NCBI RefSeq assembly: GCF_018129025.1
Contig: NZ_JAAEDI010000005.1
Coordinates: 124,001 to 188,000 of the forward strand
Length of the DNA: 64,000 nt
Source: Neoroseomonas terrae
Lineage (GTDB): Bacteria; Pseudomonadota; Alphaproteobacteria; Acetobacterales; Acetobacteraceae
Direction of reading: 5' to 3'
Of this stretch, positions 54,920-62,604 are shown piece after piece; the first letter of the stretch is position 1, and each line of letters opens with the position of its first letter. The notes beneath the pieces are model-generated. The model had not been told where the DNA came from and ran no database searches. It was given only the letters and a program-made list of their open reading frames with translations. Position numbers and translations under genes: made by a program.

Positions 54920-55241
54920 CAAGGCTAACCTGTCGCGCCACAGGCACGGCCCGCTGATGGACGTTCCGTGGACTTCTCGATGAAGTCTCACGAGCCCCTC
55001 GCGGCCGTCAATTGTCCCCCGGTGACTGCTAATGACTTCACCCGTGCCGCATTGCGACCCGTTCGGCCTCCGGCACCCGGGCGGCATCGTGCCGGGCCAT
55101 CTCGGCGGTCCCTCGCTTCCACATCGGCCTGGTTAGAGCGTCGGGAACGGCGCGCTGACCACCGTTGGCAGGATGTGTTGAACGCTTCGGGCAGATGCGC
55201 AACAACCTCCCCAGGTCTCCCAGTACAGCTGAGATAGATCG
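54920..55241. other. spacer without recognisable gene
   Basis: About 320 bp between divergent small genes. Both strands have open frames, but they are arginine-rich or lack start signals. Nothing further is supported. Confidence 0.4.
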
Positions 55242-55535
55242 ATGCGGCGCGCGGCAAGAATCTTCGGGGGCATCGTCATCGCCTATGCCTTGGCGGTGCT
55301 TATCCTCGCAGTGGCCTACCCGGTGTCGGCCATGGAGCGCGGCTACGTGTCGGATTGTATGGAGCACGACCGTGTCAGCCTGACGACGTGCCAGTGCAAC
55401 GCGAGGGAGCGCGCAACTGACGTTACGACGATGAACGCCCCGTTGTTCTTTCTCGGTCTGATGAAGCCCGATTGGCGAGCGGTGGTCGCGGCGTGCCCAG
55501 GCAATCGATACCGCGGCGGAAACGAGTCGCCTTGA
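55242..55535 (+). CDS. small membrane or secreted hypothetical protein
   Basis: The 97-residue product has an N-terminal hydrophobic segment (IFGGIVIAYALAVLILAVAY) that can be an anchor or signal. A Cys-containing mature part follows (DCMEHDRVSLTTCQCNARER). The ATG is at 55242. Its 3' end overlaps the opposing ParB-like remnant by about 110 bp. No family is recognised. Confidence 0.5.
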   Translation: MRRAARIFGGIVIAYALAVLILAVAYPVSAMERGYVSDCMEHDRVSLTTCQCNARERATDVTTMNAPLFFLGLMKPDWRAVVAACPGNRYRGGNESP

Positions 55536-55851
55536 GCGTGAAGGTCGGGGCGGCGCGCATGGCGGCTAGGCGGTCAGCCTGCTGGTCGCGGGGGGTGGCG
55601 GCCAGGGCGTCCAACACGACGCCCTTGTCCATGTCAGTGCCGGCAACGCTGGTCAGCACGTCCTCGTCGATGCGCTCTCCGCGGGTGGCGTCGCGCTGTA
55701 CGTCGCGCTCGCTGCGGCCAGTCTTCGCGGCAGTGTCAGAGGAAAAGGACGCCAAATTGGCGCCCTTTTCGTACCCGCCGCGCCCCACGCCACCCTGTCG
55801 TGTCTCGGGATGGATCGCCTCGTAAATATCCTTGCGCCGCCGCGTGAACAC
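55423..55851 (-). pseudogene. truncated ParB-like protein remnant
   Basis: The frame begins inside a ParB-like sequence: RRRKDIYEAIHPETRQGGVG, then DTAAKTGRSERDVQRDATRG and AGTDMDKGVVLDALAATPRD. These match the middle part of plasmid/phage ParB-type proteins. The N-terminal ParB nuclease/CTP-binding domain is missing: upstream codons are open for a short distance only (reading VLAERAVFTRRRK). The C-terminal 45 residues look unrelated. It is a remnant broken at both ends. Confidence 0.6.
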
Positions 55852-55940
55852 CGCCCGCTCGGCCAGTACTGCTCCGTAGTGGCTAGCGGAATCGGAACAA
55901 CCTGAACCAGAATGTTCGCCTCGGTACGCGCGGGGTCGAA

Positions 55941-56198
55941 ATGCGAGCCACAGTGCTGGCGCTCGTGGCGGGCTTGCTACTCGCGGCCTGCACGACCGTG
56001 CAGGAAGTTCGCCGCCCGGACGGAAGTCGCGAGTTCCTGATCGCCTGCGGCGCCTCGACCGGCTGGAACGTCTGCTACAGCCGCGCCAACGAGATGTGCC
56101 CGACAGGCTTTAACACTGTCCGGCAGGACGGCGGGTTCAACCGCAAAGAGATGGTTATCGCCTGCCCGAACGAGCCCCGACGACAGGCATCCACATGA
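55941..56198 (+). CDS. small lipoprotein
   Basis: The 85-residue product has a lipoprotein signal MRATVLALVAGLLLAACTT with the lipobox Cys at residue 17. The mature part has four further Cys (IACGASTGWNVCYS, NEMCPTG, VIACPNEP), which could form two disulfides. It overlaps the next gene by four bases. The family is not firmly recognised, but similar short lipoproteins with this Cys pattern are found in alphaproteobacteria. Confidence 0.65.
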   Translation: MRATVLALVAGLLLAACTTVQEVRRPDGSREFLIACGASTGWNVCYSRANEMCPTGFNTVRQDGGFNRKEMVIACPNEPRRQAST

Positions 56199-56407
56199 CC
56201 CGCACCCTCCCCCTAGCCACCCTAGAGGACGGCCAGGTGAAGGCGCGACGCGGCCCAAAACGCCGGACGGCTCGCTTCACCCCGGACCCCACCCCCGAGC
56301 AGGTCGCCCGGGCGCGCGAGCTTTTCAGCAACCTCTCCCCAGGCGGACAGCTCGCGGCCATCCGGTTCATCGAGATGCTGGCGAAGGATGAGGCGGGGCG
56401 GCGTTGA
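56195..56407 (+). CDS. small phage-like hypothetical protein
   Basis: A 70-residue basic protein: LEDGQVKARRGPKRRTARFT, then the helical stretch EQVARARELFSNLSPGGQLA and a short C-terminal helix. Its ATG overlaps the lipoprotein stop (ATGA). It could bind nucleic acid through the basic N-terminal part, which is inference only. Confidence 0.5.
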   Translation: MTRTLPLATLEDGQVKARRGPKRRTARFTPDPTPEQVARARELFSNLSPGGQLAAIRFIEMLAKDEAGRR

Positions 56408-57080
56408 GTGGTCATCGCGGCCGGCGCAAGACCACCTCGGAAAGCAAGAGCGTTGCGGGCCCGTTCGCCACGACCCAGTAGCCTAGACCTTCGCCCTTCT
56501 CGGGTGCGGCGCGCTCCCCAGCAGCCGCCTTTTCGGCCAATCGGCAGGGCAGCGACGATGGAGCGAGGCTCGCCCAAAATGATGGCCATCGCAGCCGCCA
56601 AACACGCCGCATACTGGCTGACTGCGCTCACCATTCCTGCCCCAAGGTCCGTGCCGACGCGGAACGCGGGCCCTCGATCGACGTTGCGCGAGGCCCAATA
56701 AAAAGCCCGCCGGGTGCATGCCGGCGGGCTAGTTGAGAGTGCAGCCCGGTCGGGCCGAGCGCAATATGATGCGAAATCGTATCGTTGTGGCAGGCGGTCG
56801 TCTAGCCCCGAGGAGTCCGAGCAGACACCTACTTCACCCACACCGGCGCCCAAAGCACAGCGGCGATGATGGCGGATTAGACCAGCAGCCAGAATTCGAG
56901 CGGGAGGCGCATGCCACCGTCAACGAGCGCCGGCGGCCCCCCGCTGCACGCCTCACCGCTATTTGGTTGCATCCCCTACGCAATAGTTGCGTGGATGAGA
57001 CGGTGGATAACGTGCATTGTTGATCGCGCCGTGAGCGATTGGCGCCTTCACAAACCTCGCGGTCCCGTTATCGTACAACC
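56408..57080. other. spacer with a minus-strand terminator, no supported gene
   Basis: About 670 bp. It contains the terminator-like hairpin at 56704-56730. Two overlapping minus-strand frames around 56412-56660 contain coding-like stretches (AACLAAAMAIILGEPRSIV in one, GLGYWVVANGPATLLLSEVV in another) that could be a frameshifted small gene. I cannot show that. Confidence 0.35.
56704..56730 (-). terminator. phage-like intrinsic terminator 1
   Basis: AGCCCGCCGG (56704-56713) pairs with CCGGCGGGCT (56721-56730) over a 7-base loop. On the minus strand it is followed by a T-run (A-run 56700-56704). Confidence 0.65.
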
Positions 57081-57194
57081 ATGAAGCGATTTCCCGGGAT
57101 CATCCTGAGCGCCTTGCTTGCATCCGCGGCCGCACTGCTGCTGGTGGCGGGTACGGTCTTGTTAGGCACCGTGGCGGAGACAGCCGGCATTTGA
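57081..57194 (+). CDS. 37-residue single-span membrane peptide
   Basis: A short frame starts MKRFPGIILSALLASAAALL and continues with one hydrophobic span (residues 6-30) to GTVAETAGI and a TGA. The basic start, long hydrophobic stretch and clean stop suggest a small membrane protein. There is no strong ribosome binding site, so this is tentative. Confidence 0.4.
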   Translation: MKRFPGIILSALLASAAALLLVAGTVLLGTVAETAGI

Positions 57195-57198
57195 CGGC

Positions 57199-57426
57199 CT
57201 AATCCGCCGTCACTGTGATCGTCTTCCCTGGCATATCGCCCGGCTTGCCGGGCTGGTGCGTGATGAAGGCGGCGAACGATCGGCCGTCGCCAATGCGGCT
57301 GATCTGAAAGCAGAAGCCCTCGGGGCCGAACTCCTCGATCGCCCGCTCGTTAGCGAGCCTTCGCGCCTCTGCCTCTAGCGCTGGGTCTTCTGACGGCCTC
57401 TTAAACTTGCTTCTGAACTTGGGCAT
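57199..57426 (-). CDS. small hypothetical protein
   Basis: A 75-residue protein beginning MPKFRSKFKRPSEDPALEAE. It continues ARRLANERAIEEFGPEGFCF and ends with GKPGDMPGKTITVTAD. The N-terminus is basic and the rest compact and soluble. It starts at the ATG at 57426 and ends with TAG. No family is recognised. It lies between two minus-strand terminator hairpins. Confidence 0.55.
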   Translation of the reverse strand: MPKFRSKFKRPSEDPALEAEARRLANERAIEEFGPEGFCFQISRIGDGRSFAAFITHQPGKPGDMPGKTITVTAD

Positions 57427-57503
57427 GGCGCCCTCCGTGGAAGAACGCGGGGGAGAACGGCGCGTTGCTGCGAGGCGCGGTTCGTCGCTGGCCACAAAAG
57501 TGC

Positions 57504-57534
57504 GCCCGCCAGCGGGGGCAGACTGCTGGCGGGC
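57504..57534 (-). terminator. phage-like terminator hairpin 2
   Basis: GCCCGCCAGC (57504-57513) pairs perfectly with GCTGGCGGGC (57525-57534) over an 11-base loop. On the minus strand GCACTTTTG follows, a weak T-run. Confidence 0.5.
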
Positions 57535-57656
57535 CGATTGAGCAGTATGAGATGGCCTCGAAAGGGAACGAGGCACCCGCAGACTGACCGATCGGGAACC
57601 GTCACGAAATAACCTAGGATAAGCGGCCAAGGGCGTCGGGCCGATTCCAACAAAAA

Positions 57657-57684
57657 GCCCGCCGAGCGGATGAGGCCGGCGGGC
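57657..57684 (-). terminator. phage-like terminator hairpin 3
   Basis: GCCCGCCG (57657-57664) pairs with CGGCGGGC (57677-57684). On the minus strand a run of five T follows directly (A-run 57652-57656). It is suited to ending transcripts from the DnaE2-fragment region. Confidence 0.65.
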
Positions 57685-57933
57685 AAGTTTGGACTGACCG
57701 CCGGCTCCCTGGCTTGGTAACCATGCGGTTCCCGCACCCTGCCAGACGAACTCCGTCCCGCCTAGTCCACCCCGAAATCCGCCCGCGTCGAGGGATGATC
57801 CGCCTGCCGATGCACCTCGACCGACCGCGTGTCGGCGCAGACCGTGACGTGAGCCCGCGGGCCGCCGCAGATCGTGTGGCGCATGCGCCTGGCGGTGTAT
57901 CCTAAAACACTGCTGTCCCGGGGCGGCTACGCA

Positions 57934-58413
57934 TCACCGAAAATCCCGCGTCCCCGGCATCTTCACTCGCCGCGATCCCGGCTCAGGCCGCTTCACCTCG
58001 TCCGCCCGCCCCAGCATCCGCTCTGCCCAGGCGCCGTCGTCCTGACCGTCGATCCGACCGATCTGGTCCAGCAGGTCCGACCGGTCGATGATGCGCGACG
58101 CGATAAGATGCACGATGGGCACCTCCGCGTGCTTGTCCTCACGCTCGACACGCCCTTCGATCAGCATCAGCCGTGATGTCAGCAGCGGCACGCGGTCGCG
58201 CGCCGAGATGTGCGCATAGGCCACCACGTTGGCCGTGCCGTGCTCATCCTCGATCGTCACAAAGATCACCCCCTTGGCCGTCATGGGCTGCTGCCGCATC
58301 AGCGTCAGCCCCTGCACGCGGACGCGGCGACCCTGCGACGCGCGCGCCAGGGTGCGGCACAACATCGCGCCAGACCGGATACGCTCGCGCGACGTGCGAA
58401 TGAAGGGTTCCAA
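57934..58413 (-). pseudogene. C-terminal fragment of error-prone DNA polymerase DnaE2
   Basis: The 159-residue frame contains the OB-fold end of DnaE2/ImuC: RVRVQGLTLMRQQPMTAKGV, then VIFVTIEDEHGTANVV and a C-terminus ending PGTRDFR. Full DnaE2 is over 1000 residues; the PHP, palm, finger and thumb domains are all absent and nothing similar is found upstream. Several substitutions in the usual VIWP region (here VVAYAHI) suggest decay. It is a remnant rather than a working polymerase. Confidence 0.7.
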
Positions 58414-58512
58414 TTACGCTCGCGTCGCGACTCAATAGGAAAGGAATGTGATTGGCGTCGAGAATAGGCGGGAAACTCCTCGTTAGAATCACCGTTCGGC
58501 GGAGGTTGATCC

Positions 58513-60315
58513 ATGGCGGTGCCGGTGCCGAATCTTGACCAGATCCTGGTATTCGCCATCCTCGGCGCCACCCTCGCCCTCTTCATCTGGGACCGCTTCC
58601 GCTACGACCTCGTTGCGCTGACGGCACTGGTCGCGGGGCTCGCCGTCGGTGTCGTCCCGGTCGCGGATGCCTTCAAGGGGTTCAGCGACGATGTCGTCGT
58701 CATCGTCGGCTCCGCGCTCGTCATCAGCGCCGGCATCGGGAAGTCGGTGCTGGTCGGCCGCGCGCTGCGATACGTCGAACCCCACCTGCGCAACACGGGC
58801 GCGCGCGTCTTCGCGCTGACGCTGGGGGTCACCGTGTTGTCGGCACTGATGAAGAATGTCGGCGCGCTCGCGATCTTCCTGCCGATGGCGGTGCAGCTCT
58901 CGCGCCGCAGCGACACGCCGATTTCGGCGCTGCTGATGCCCATGGCCTTCGGCTCGCTGGTCGGCGGGCTGGTGACGCTGGTCGGCACCTCGCCGAACAT
59001 CCTCGTCTCCCGCGTGCGGCAGGAACTGGGCGGCGAGCCCTTCGCGATGTTCGACTTCGCGCCGGTCGGCCTCGCCATCGCCGCCGTCGCACTGGTCTTC
59101 CTCGCCTTCGGCTGGCGGCTGCTGCCGCTGCACCGCAAGGCACAGGCCGGCGCGGACGAGGCCTTCGAGGTCGGCCCCTACATGTCCGAGGCCGAGGTGC
59201 CCGAGGGCAGCGCCATGATCGGCAAGACGATCGGCGAGTTGGAGGCGCTGACCGAGGGCGAGATCATCGCCGTCGCCCTGCTGCGCGAGGGCCGGCGCCG
59301 CTACGTGCCGAACGGCGCTTGGCGCATCTTCGCCGGCGACGTGCTGATCCTGCAGGGTGATCCGCATCGGCTGACCGAACTCGTCGCCGAATCTGGCATC
59401 GAACTCGTCGGCGCCAAGGAAGGCGCGCCCAAGGAGTTGCCGACCGAAGAGGTCGGCGTGGTGGAGGCCGTGGTTACGCCGGACTCCCTGCTGGTCGGCG
59501 CGACGGCCCGACAGGTGCGGTTGCGCGACGTTCATGGACTGAACCTGCTGGGCGTCGCGCGGCGCGGGGAATCGATCACTACGCCCCTGCGGAAGGTGCG
59601 CATCCGCGCGGGCGACGTGCTGGCGCTGCAGGGCCCCTCGGCGGCGATGCCGGACGCGCTGCGCGCGCTGAACTGCCTGCCGCTGGTCGATCGCGGCACG
59701 GGGCTGGGGCAGAAGCGGCAGGACATCTTGCCGATCCTGATACTGGCCGTGACCATGGGGCTGGTCGGCTTCGGCATCGTGCCCGTTGCGCCGGCCTTCT
59801 TCGCGGCCGCCGTGCTGACGGTGGTGCTGGGCGTCCTGACGCTGCGCGAAGCCTATGAGGCCGTCGACACGCCCATCCTCATCCTGCTCGCCTGCCTGCT
59901 GCCGATCAGCGACGCGGTGGCATGCACCGGTGGTGCAGAACTCATCGCAGGCGGCCTCGCGGAGGTCGCGGGGCTGGTGCCGGCGACGGGCGCCCTCGCG
60001 CTCATCATCCTGCTCGCCATGGGGCTGACGCCTTTCCTCAACAACGCGGCGACGGCGCTGATCCTGGCCCCGGTTGCGGCCGGCGTGGCGACGCGGCTCG
60101 GGTTCAACGCAGACCCGTTCCTGATGGCGGTTGCGGTGGGTTGCGCCTGCGACTTCCTCACGCCCGTGGGGCACCAGTGCAACACGCTGGTGCTGGGTCC
60201 AGGCGGGTATCGCTTCGGCGATTACTGGAAGCTCGGCCTGCCACTGTCGATCATCGTGCTGGTTGTGGCGACGCTGGTGATCCCGCTGGTCTGGCCGCTC
60301 CGGCCGGGCGGGTGA
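58513..60315 (+). CDS. SLC13-family permease with central TrkA-C domains
   Basis: The 600-residue membrane protein has N-terminal helices with NVGALAIFLPMAVQLSRRSD and GGLVTLVGTSPNILVSRVRQ. Two central regulatory TrkA-C-like domains follow (about residues 215-385, including GARRYVPN-like and IRAGDVLALQGP segments). C-terminal helices carry NNAATALILAPVAAGVATRL and FLTPVGHQCNTLVLGPGGYR. SLC13 relatives move sulfate or dicarboxylates with sodium or protons. The gene is intact and chromosomal in character, though it lies among phage remnants. Confidence 0.88.
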   Translation: MAVPVPNLDQILVFAILGATLALFIWDRFRYDLVALTALVAGLAVGVVPVADAFKGFSDDVVVIVGSALVISAGIGKSVLVGRALRYVEPHLRNTGARVFALTLGVTVLSALMKNVGALAIFLPMAVQLSRRSDTPISALLMPMAFGSLVGGLVTLVGTSPNILVSRVRQELGGEPFAMFDFAPVGLAIAAVALVFLAFGWRLLPLHRKAQAGADEAFEVGPYMSEAEVPEGSAMIGKTIGELEALTEGEIIAVALLREGRRRYVPNGAWRIFAGDVLILQGDPHRLTELVAESGIELVGAKEGAPKELPTEEVGVVEAVVTPDSLLVGATARQVRLRDVHGLNLLGVARRGESITTPLRKVRIRAGDVLALQGPSAAMPDALRALNCLPLVDRGTGLGQKRQDILPILILAVTMGLVGFGIVPVAPAFFAAAVLTVVLGVLTLREAYEAVDTPILILLACLLPISDAVACTGGAELIAGGLAEVAGLVPATGALALIILLAMGLTPFLNNAATALILAPVAAGVATRLGFNADPFLMAVAVGCACDFLTPVGHQCNTLVLGPGGYRFGDYWKLGLPLSIIVLVVATLVIPLVWPLRPGG

Positions 60316-60405
60316 TCCTGTCATCGAGCCCGAACAGGTTGGCGCGCGGGCTTGAAGCGACGGCCCCGCGCGTAACCAAAGAGGCAGCCGAAAGGCCGAC
60401 CGTTG

Positions 60406-60672
60406 TCAGAGGTCGGTCAGACCGCCGAGCACGCTGCCGACGGTATCCAGCGAGACCTTCGCCACCGTCACCGTCGCCTCCGCCGCCATGCTCGCGGCGC
60501 TGATCGCGGCCTAGCCGGCGCTGGACGCCACGATTTCCACCGCGGTGATACCCAGGTCCACCACGGCGCCAACGCCGTCGATCGCCTCGGCGATGCCGGA
60601 GCCCTGCTGTGGCTGCTGGCGCTCCACCTCGCGGCGGGCTTCTTCCTCGGCGTTAGGGGGCATCGGGATCAT
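60406..60672 (-). pseudogene. small phage-like protein interrupted by an in-frame TAG
   Basis: From the ATG at 60672 the frame encodes 53 residues (MIPMPPNAEEEARREVERQQ, then GIAEAIDGVGAVVDLGITAV) and meets a TAG at 60511-60513. After it the same frame stays open for 34 codons (AAISAASMAAEATVTVAKVS, ending LGGLTDL) to a TGA. The Ala/Val-rich helical pattern continues across the stop, so the gene was probably 87 residues long. Confidence 0.5.
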
Positions 60673-60758
60673 GTGGCTATCCTCCGTCCGTCGTGGCGCA
60701 ACCGGCGATGAAGCCCTTCACCCCACCAGCGCACCGCCGACCGTCAGCCCGCTCATCT

Positions 60759-61016
60759 TCAGCGTCGGCTGTTCCAGACAACGGTGAAGGATTGCCGGAA
60801 CGGCCGCAGCAGATGCAGCAGGGGCCCGCTTTCCGCCCCGCCGCTGTAGCTCAGGACGACATGGCGATGCTCGGCCAGGTGAAGTGCCGCGGCCGTGACG
60901 ATGGCGTTTTCGTGGAACGCCAGATCGTCGTCGCTTCGGAATTCGCGCGCAGCCGAGATATGCGGTTGGCGCGCGCCGCGCGGGACGCCCGATGCAATAT
61001 GATCACTCATCGTCAT
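60759..61016 (-). pseudogene. truncated PAPS-reductase-like PP-loop protein
   Basis: The 85-residue product ends just after the PP-loop region VVLSYSGGAESGPLLHLLRP, then QSFTVVW and NSRR-stop. In phage PAPS-reductase-like proteins VVW is followed by a conserved NTGA and about 150 more residues. Here the sequence departs at that point. Directly downstream, another frame reads LKMSGLTVGGALVG-stop, which looks like the tail of an unrelated gene. The start may be 61016 or 61010 (GGAG lies just upstream). Confidence 0.6.
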
Positions 61017-61084
61017 GTTCTCCGAAAGCGGCGCAGCCCGCTCGCCCGAACGGGTCCCGGGCACCGCGCGGCAAGGCTGTGAGT

Positions 61085-61348
61085 TCAGGGCAGCGGCTCA
61101 TTCACTGCCGCCATGATCGCGACTTCGTCGTAGGCGCCCTTGGCAATCAGCGCCGATCGCATTGCCTCGGCCAGCCCTTCGAGGGCGTCGTCTGGTAGCG
61201 CAGAAAGGACAGAGTCGCCTTGGGGGCCGTCGATAAGCGCCTCGACGCGCAAGCGGTCGGCGTCAGACCATTCAGCGAACGGACCCACCGGGATCTGGGG
61301 GCCGGCATGGCGCTCCAGCTTGATTACTCTCGCATCAAGCCTCGTCAT
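61085..61348 (-). CDS. small phage-like hypothetical protein
   Basis: An 87-residue protein beginning MTRLDARVIKLERHAGPQIP. It continues EWSDADRLRVEALIDGPQGD and is mostly helical. The opening RVIKLERHA resembles RRVESLEAK of the next gene upstream, a short coiled-coil start seen in phage packaging-region proteins. It overlaps that gene by 14 bp. Confidence 0.65.
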   Translation of the reverse strand: MTRLDARVIKLERHAGPQIPVGPFAEWSDADRLRVEALIDGPQGDSVLSALPDDALEGLAEAMRSALIAKGAYDEVAIMAAVNEPLP

Positions 61349-61547
61349 CGGAATGCCTCTCTACGCCGGTGACGATAAGCAGCATGTTCGCACCGGGCGG
61401 CGCTTCGGGCGTCCCGAACTTCTTCAGCATCGCCCGCTCGATGGTCGCGTCGTCACCTGCGGCGGCGCAGACGATCTGCAACGGCGCGTCCTTGTCCTGC
61501 GTCTTGGCCTCAAGCGACTCCACGCGGCGCGATAGCTGATTGATCAT
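61335..61547 (-). CDS. small phage-like hypothetical protein
   Basis: A 70-residue protein beginning MINQLSRRVESLEAKTQDKD, followed by a compact alpha/beta part (LQIVCAAAGDDATIERAMLK, then NMLLIVTGVERHSD). It overlaps the upstream DUF5681-like gene by ATGA and the downstream gene by 14 bp, indicating one transcript. No firm family. Confidence 0.65.
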   Translation of the reverse strand: MINQLSRRVESLEAKTQDKDAPLQIVCAAAGDDATIERAMLKKFGTPEAPPGANMLLIVTGVERHSDDEA

Positions 61548-61993
61548 CGCGGGTTCCTTTCTTCCAGAGCAGTGATGCGGGCTTCGAGCTCCGCGGTTTC
61601 GATCGCGCGACGCTGCGTTTCCAGGATCGCCGCCACCGCTTGGCCTTCCTCGGGGGAGAGGTCGCCGGCAGCGACGGCCAGCGTCACCGAGGACAGTGCT
61701 GCGGCGACGCTGGCGGCGTCCGTCGTAGAGGGCATATCCAACGCGACGGGACGACCCTTCCGTTCCGGCCAGAGACGGCGCAGCAGGATCTCGGCGGCTC
61801 GCATGTCCCCGCCCTTCGCCTCCTCGACGACCTTTCGCATGACGTCGGCGGCGCCTTCACTGCCGATGGCGTCCAGGGCCTTCAGGGCCTCGTGGCGGGC
61901 GCCCAGCGGTCGGCCGGCGGGGTTCCCCGAGGTGCCCCGTGGCCACGGTCGGCCCCGCTGCTTGGGGCCTGTAGTTTCAGCGTCATCGCTCAT
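61544..61993 (-). CDS. DUF5681-like phage protein
   Basis: The 149-residue protein has the opening signature RPWPRGTSGNPAGRPLGARH (about residues 15-34) found in DUF5681-type phage proteins encoded near terminase genes. A helical region follows (LKALDAIGSEGAADVMRKVV, AAEILLRRLWPERKGRP). Its ATG overlaps the stop of the upstream gene. Function unknown; packaging or head morphogenesis is a guess from neighbours. Confidence 0.75.
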   Translation of the reverse strand: MSDDAETTGPKQRGRPWPRGTSGNPAGRPLGARHEALKALDAIGSEGAADVMRKVVEEAKGGDMRAAEILLRRLWPERKGRPVALDMPSTTDAASVAAALSSVTLAVAAGDLSPEEGQAVAAILETQRRAIETAELEARITALEERNPR

Positions 61994-62604
61994 GTCGTGA
62001 TGATCTCCACGTCGTCGGTTTCGAGATGGTCGGGCGGGTGGCAGGTCGAGCAGCGCAGCGCCGTCGCCGGCTCGTCCTTTAGGTGCCACCAGCGGTGGCT
62101 AGCGCAGGTCGGGCAGGCGCCTGGCTGTCGGCGCGCCTCGTCAAAGGCGCCCCGGCGCTCTGCACCGAACGGGAGCGACGACCAGACGTGACGGTGCGCA
62201 TGGAAGCCGCGCGACAGTCCGTCGCGAAGTTCGTCGGGCCGATCCGGCCGATAGGCGGAAGGCGCGGCGGCTCCGTAGTGCGCCACCATCGCCGCGCGTT
62301 CACCTGCGTCATGGTCCATCGGGGCAGGCTCGGTGGGCGGAGGCGGTGGCGCAGGCGCCGCCGTCCCGAGGACCCGCGCAGCGCCGTCCGCCTTCTCCGC
62401 GTCAGTGAGGCCCCATGCGTCGCGCGGCGGAGGCGGCGCTGCATTGGCTGTCAGCAACCGCAGCACGTCGTCGCGTTGGGCACGGAGAGCCGCAAGCAGA
62501 TCGGGCGCGGGCGGGCGCGCAGCCCGAACCCGCACCTGCTCCCCTTCGACCCACAGACGCACGCCCTCCGCCTGCGCGCGGGCAATGATCGCGGCGGCGC
62601 TCAC
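61990..62604 (-). CDS. phage-like protein with TubC-like N-terminus and Cys-rich C-terminus
   Basis: The 204-residue protein begins SAAAIIARAQAEGVRLWVEG, a short domain resembling TubC docking regions. It has a Pro-rich linker in the middle. The C-terminus has CPTCASHRWWHLKDEP and CSTCHPPDH, two CxxC pairs that could bind zinc. It starts with GTG overlapping the stop of the RuvC-DUF3631 gene (GTGA). Similar architectures are seen in prophage replication regions. Confidence 0.7.
   Translation of the reverse strand: MSAAAIIARAQAEGVRLWVEGEQVRVRAARPPAPDLLAALRAQRDDVLRLLTANAAPPPPRDAWGLTDAEKADGAARVLGTAAPAPPPPPTEPAPMDHDAGERAAMVAHYGAAAPSAYRPDRPDELRDGLSRGFHAHRHVWSSLPFGAERRGAFDEARRQPGACPTCASHRWWHLKDEPATALRCSTCHPPDHLETDDVEIITT

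Larger units (their letters stand above)
57427..57933. other. spacer with two terminator-like hairpins
   Basis: About 500 bp between the small minus-strand gene and the DnaE2 fragment. It holds hairpins at 57504-57534 and 57657-57684. No gene is supported. Confidence 0.4.

Noticed and set aside
56412..56660. Frameshifted small minus-strand gene
   Set aside because: Two frames have coding-like stretches but there is no homology signal visible by eye and no clear start, so it is only mentioned in the spacer note.
58489..60324. Long minus-strand frame opposite the SLC13 permease
   Set aside because: Arg/His/Asp/Gln-rich shadow of a clear membrane protein; no hydrophobic pattern or motif of its own.
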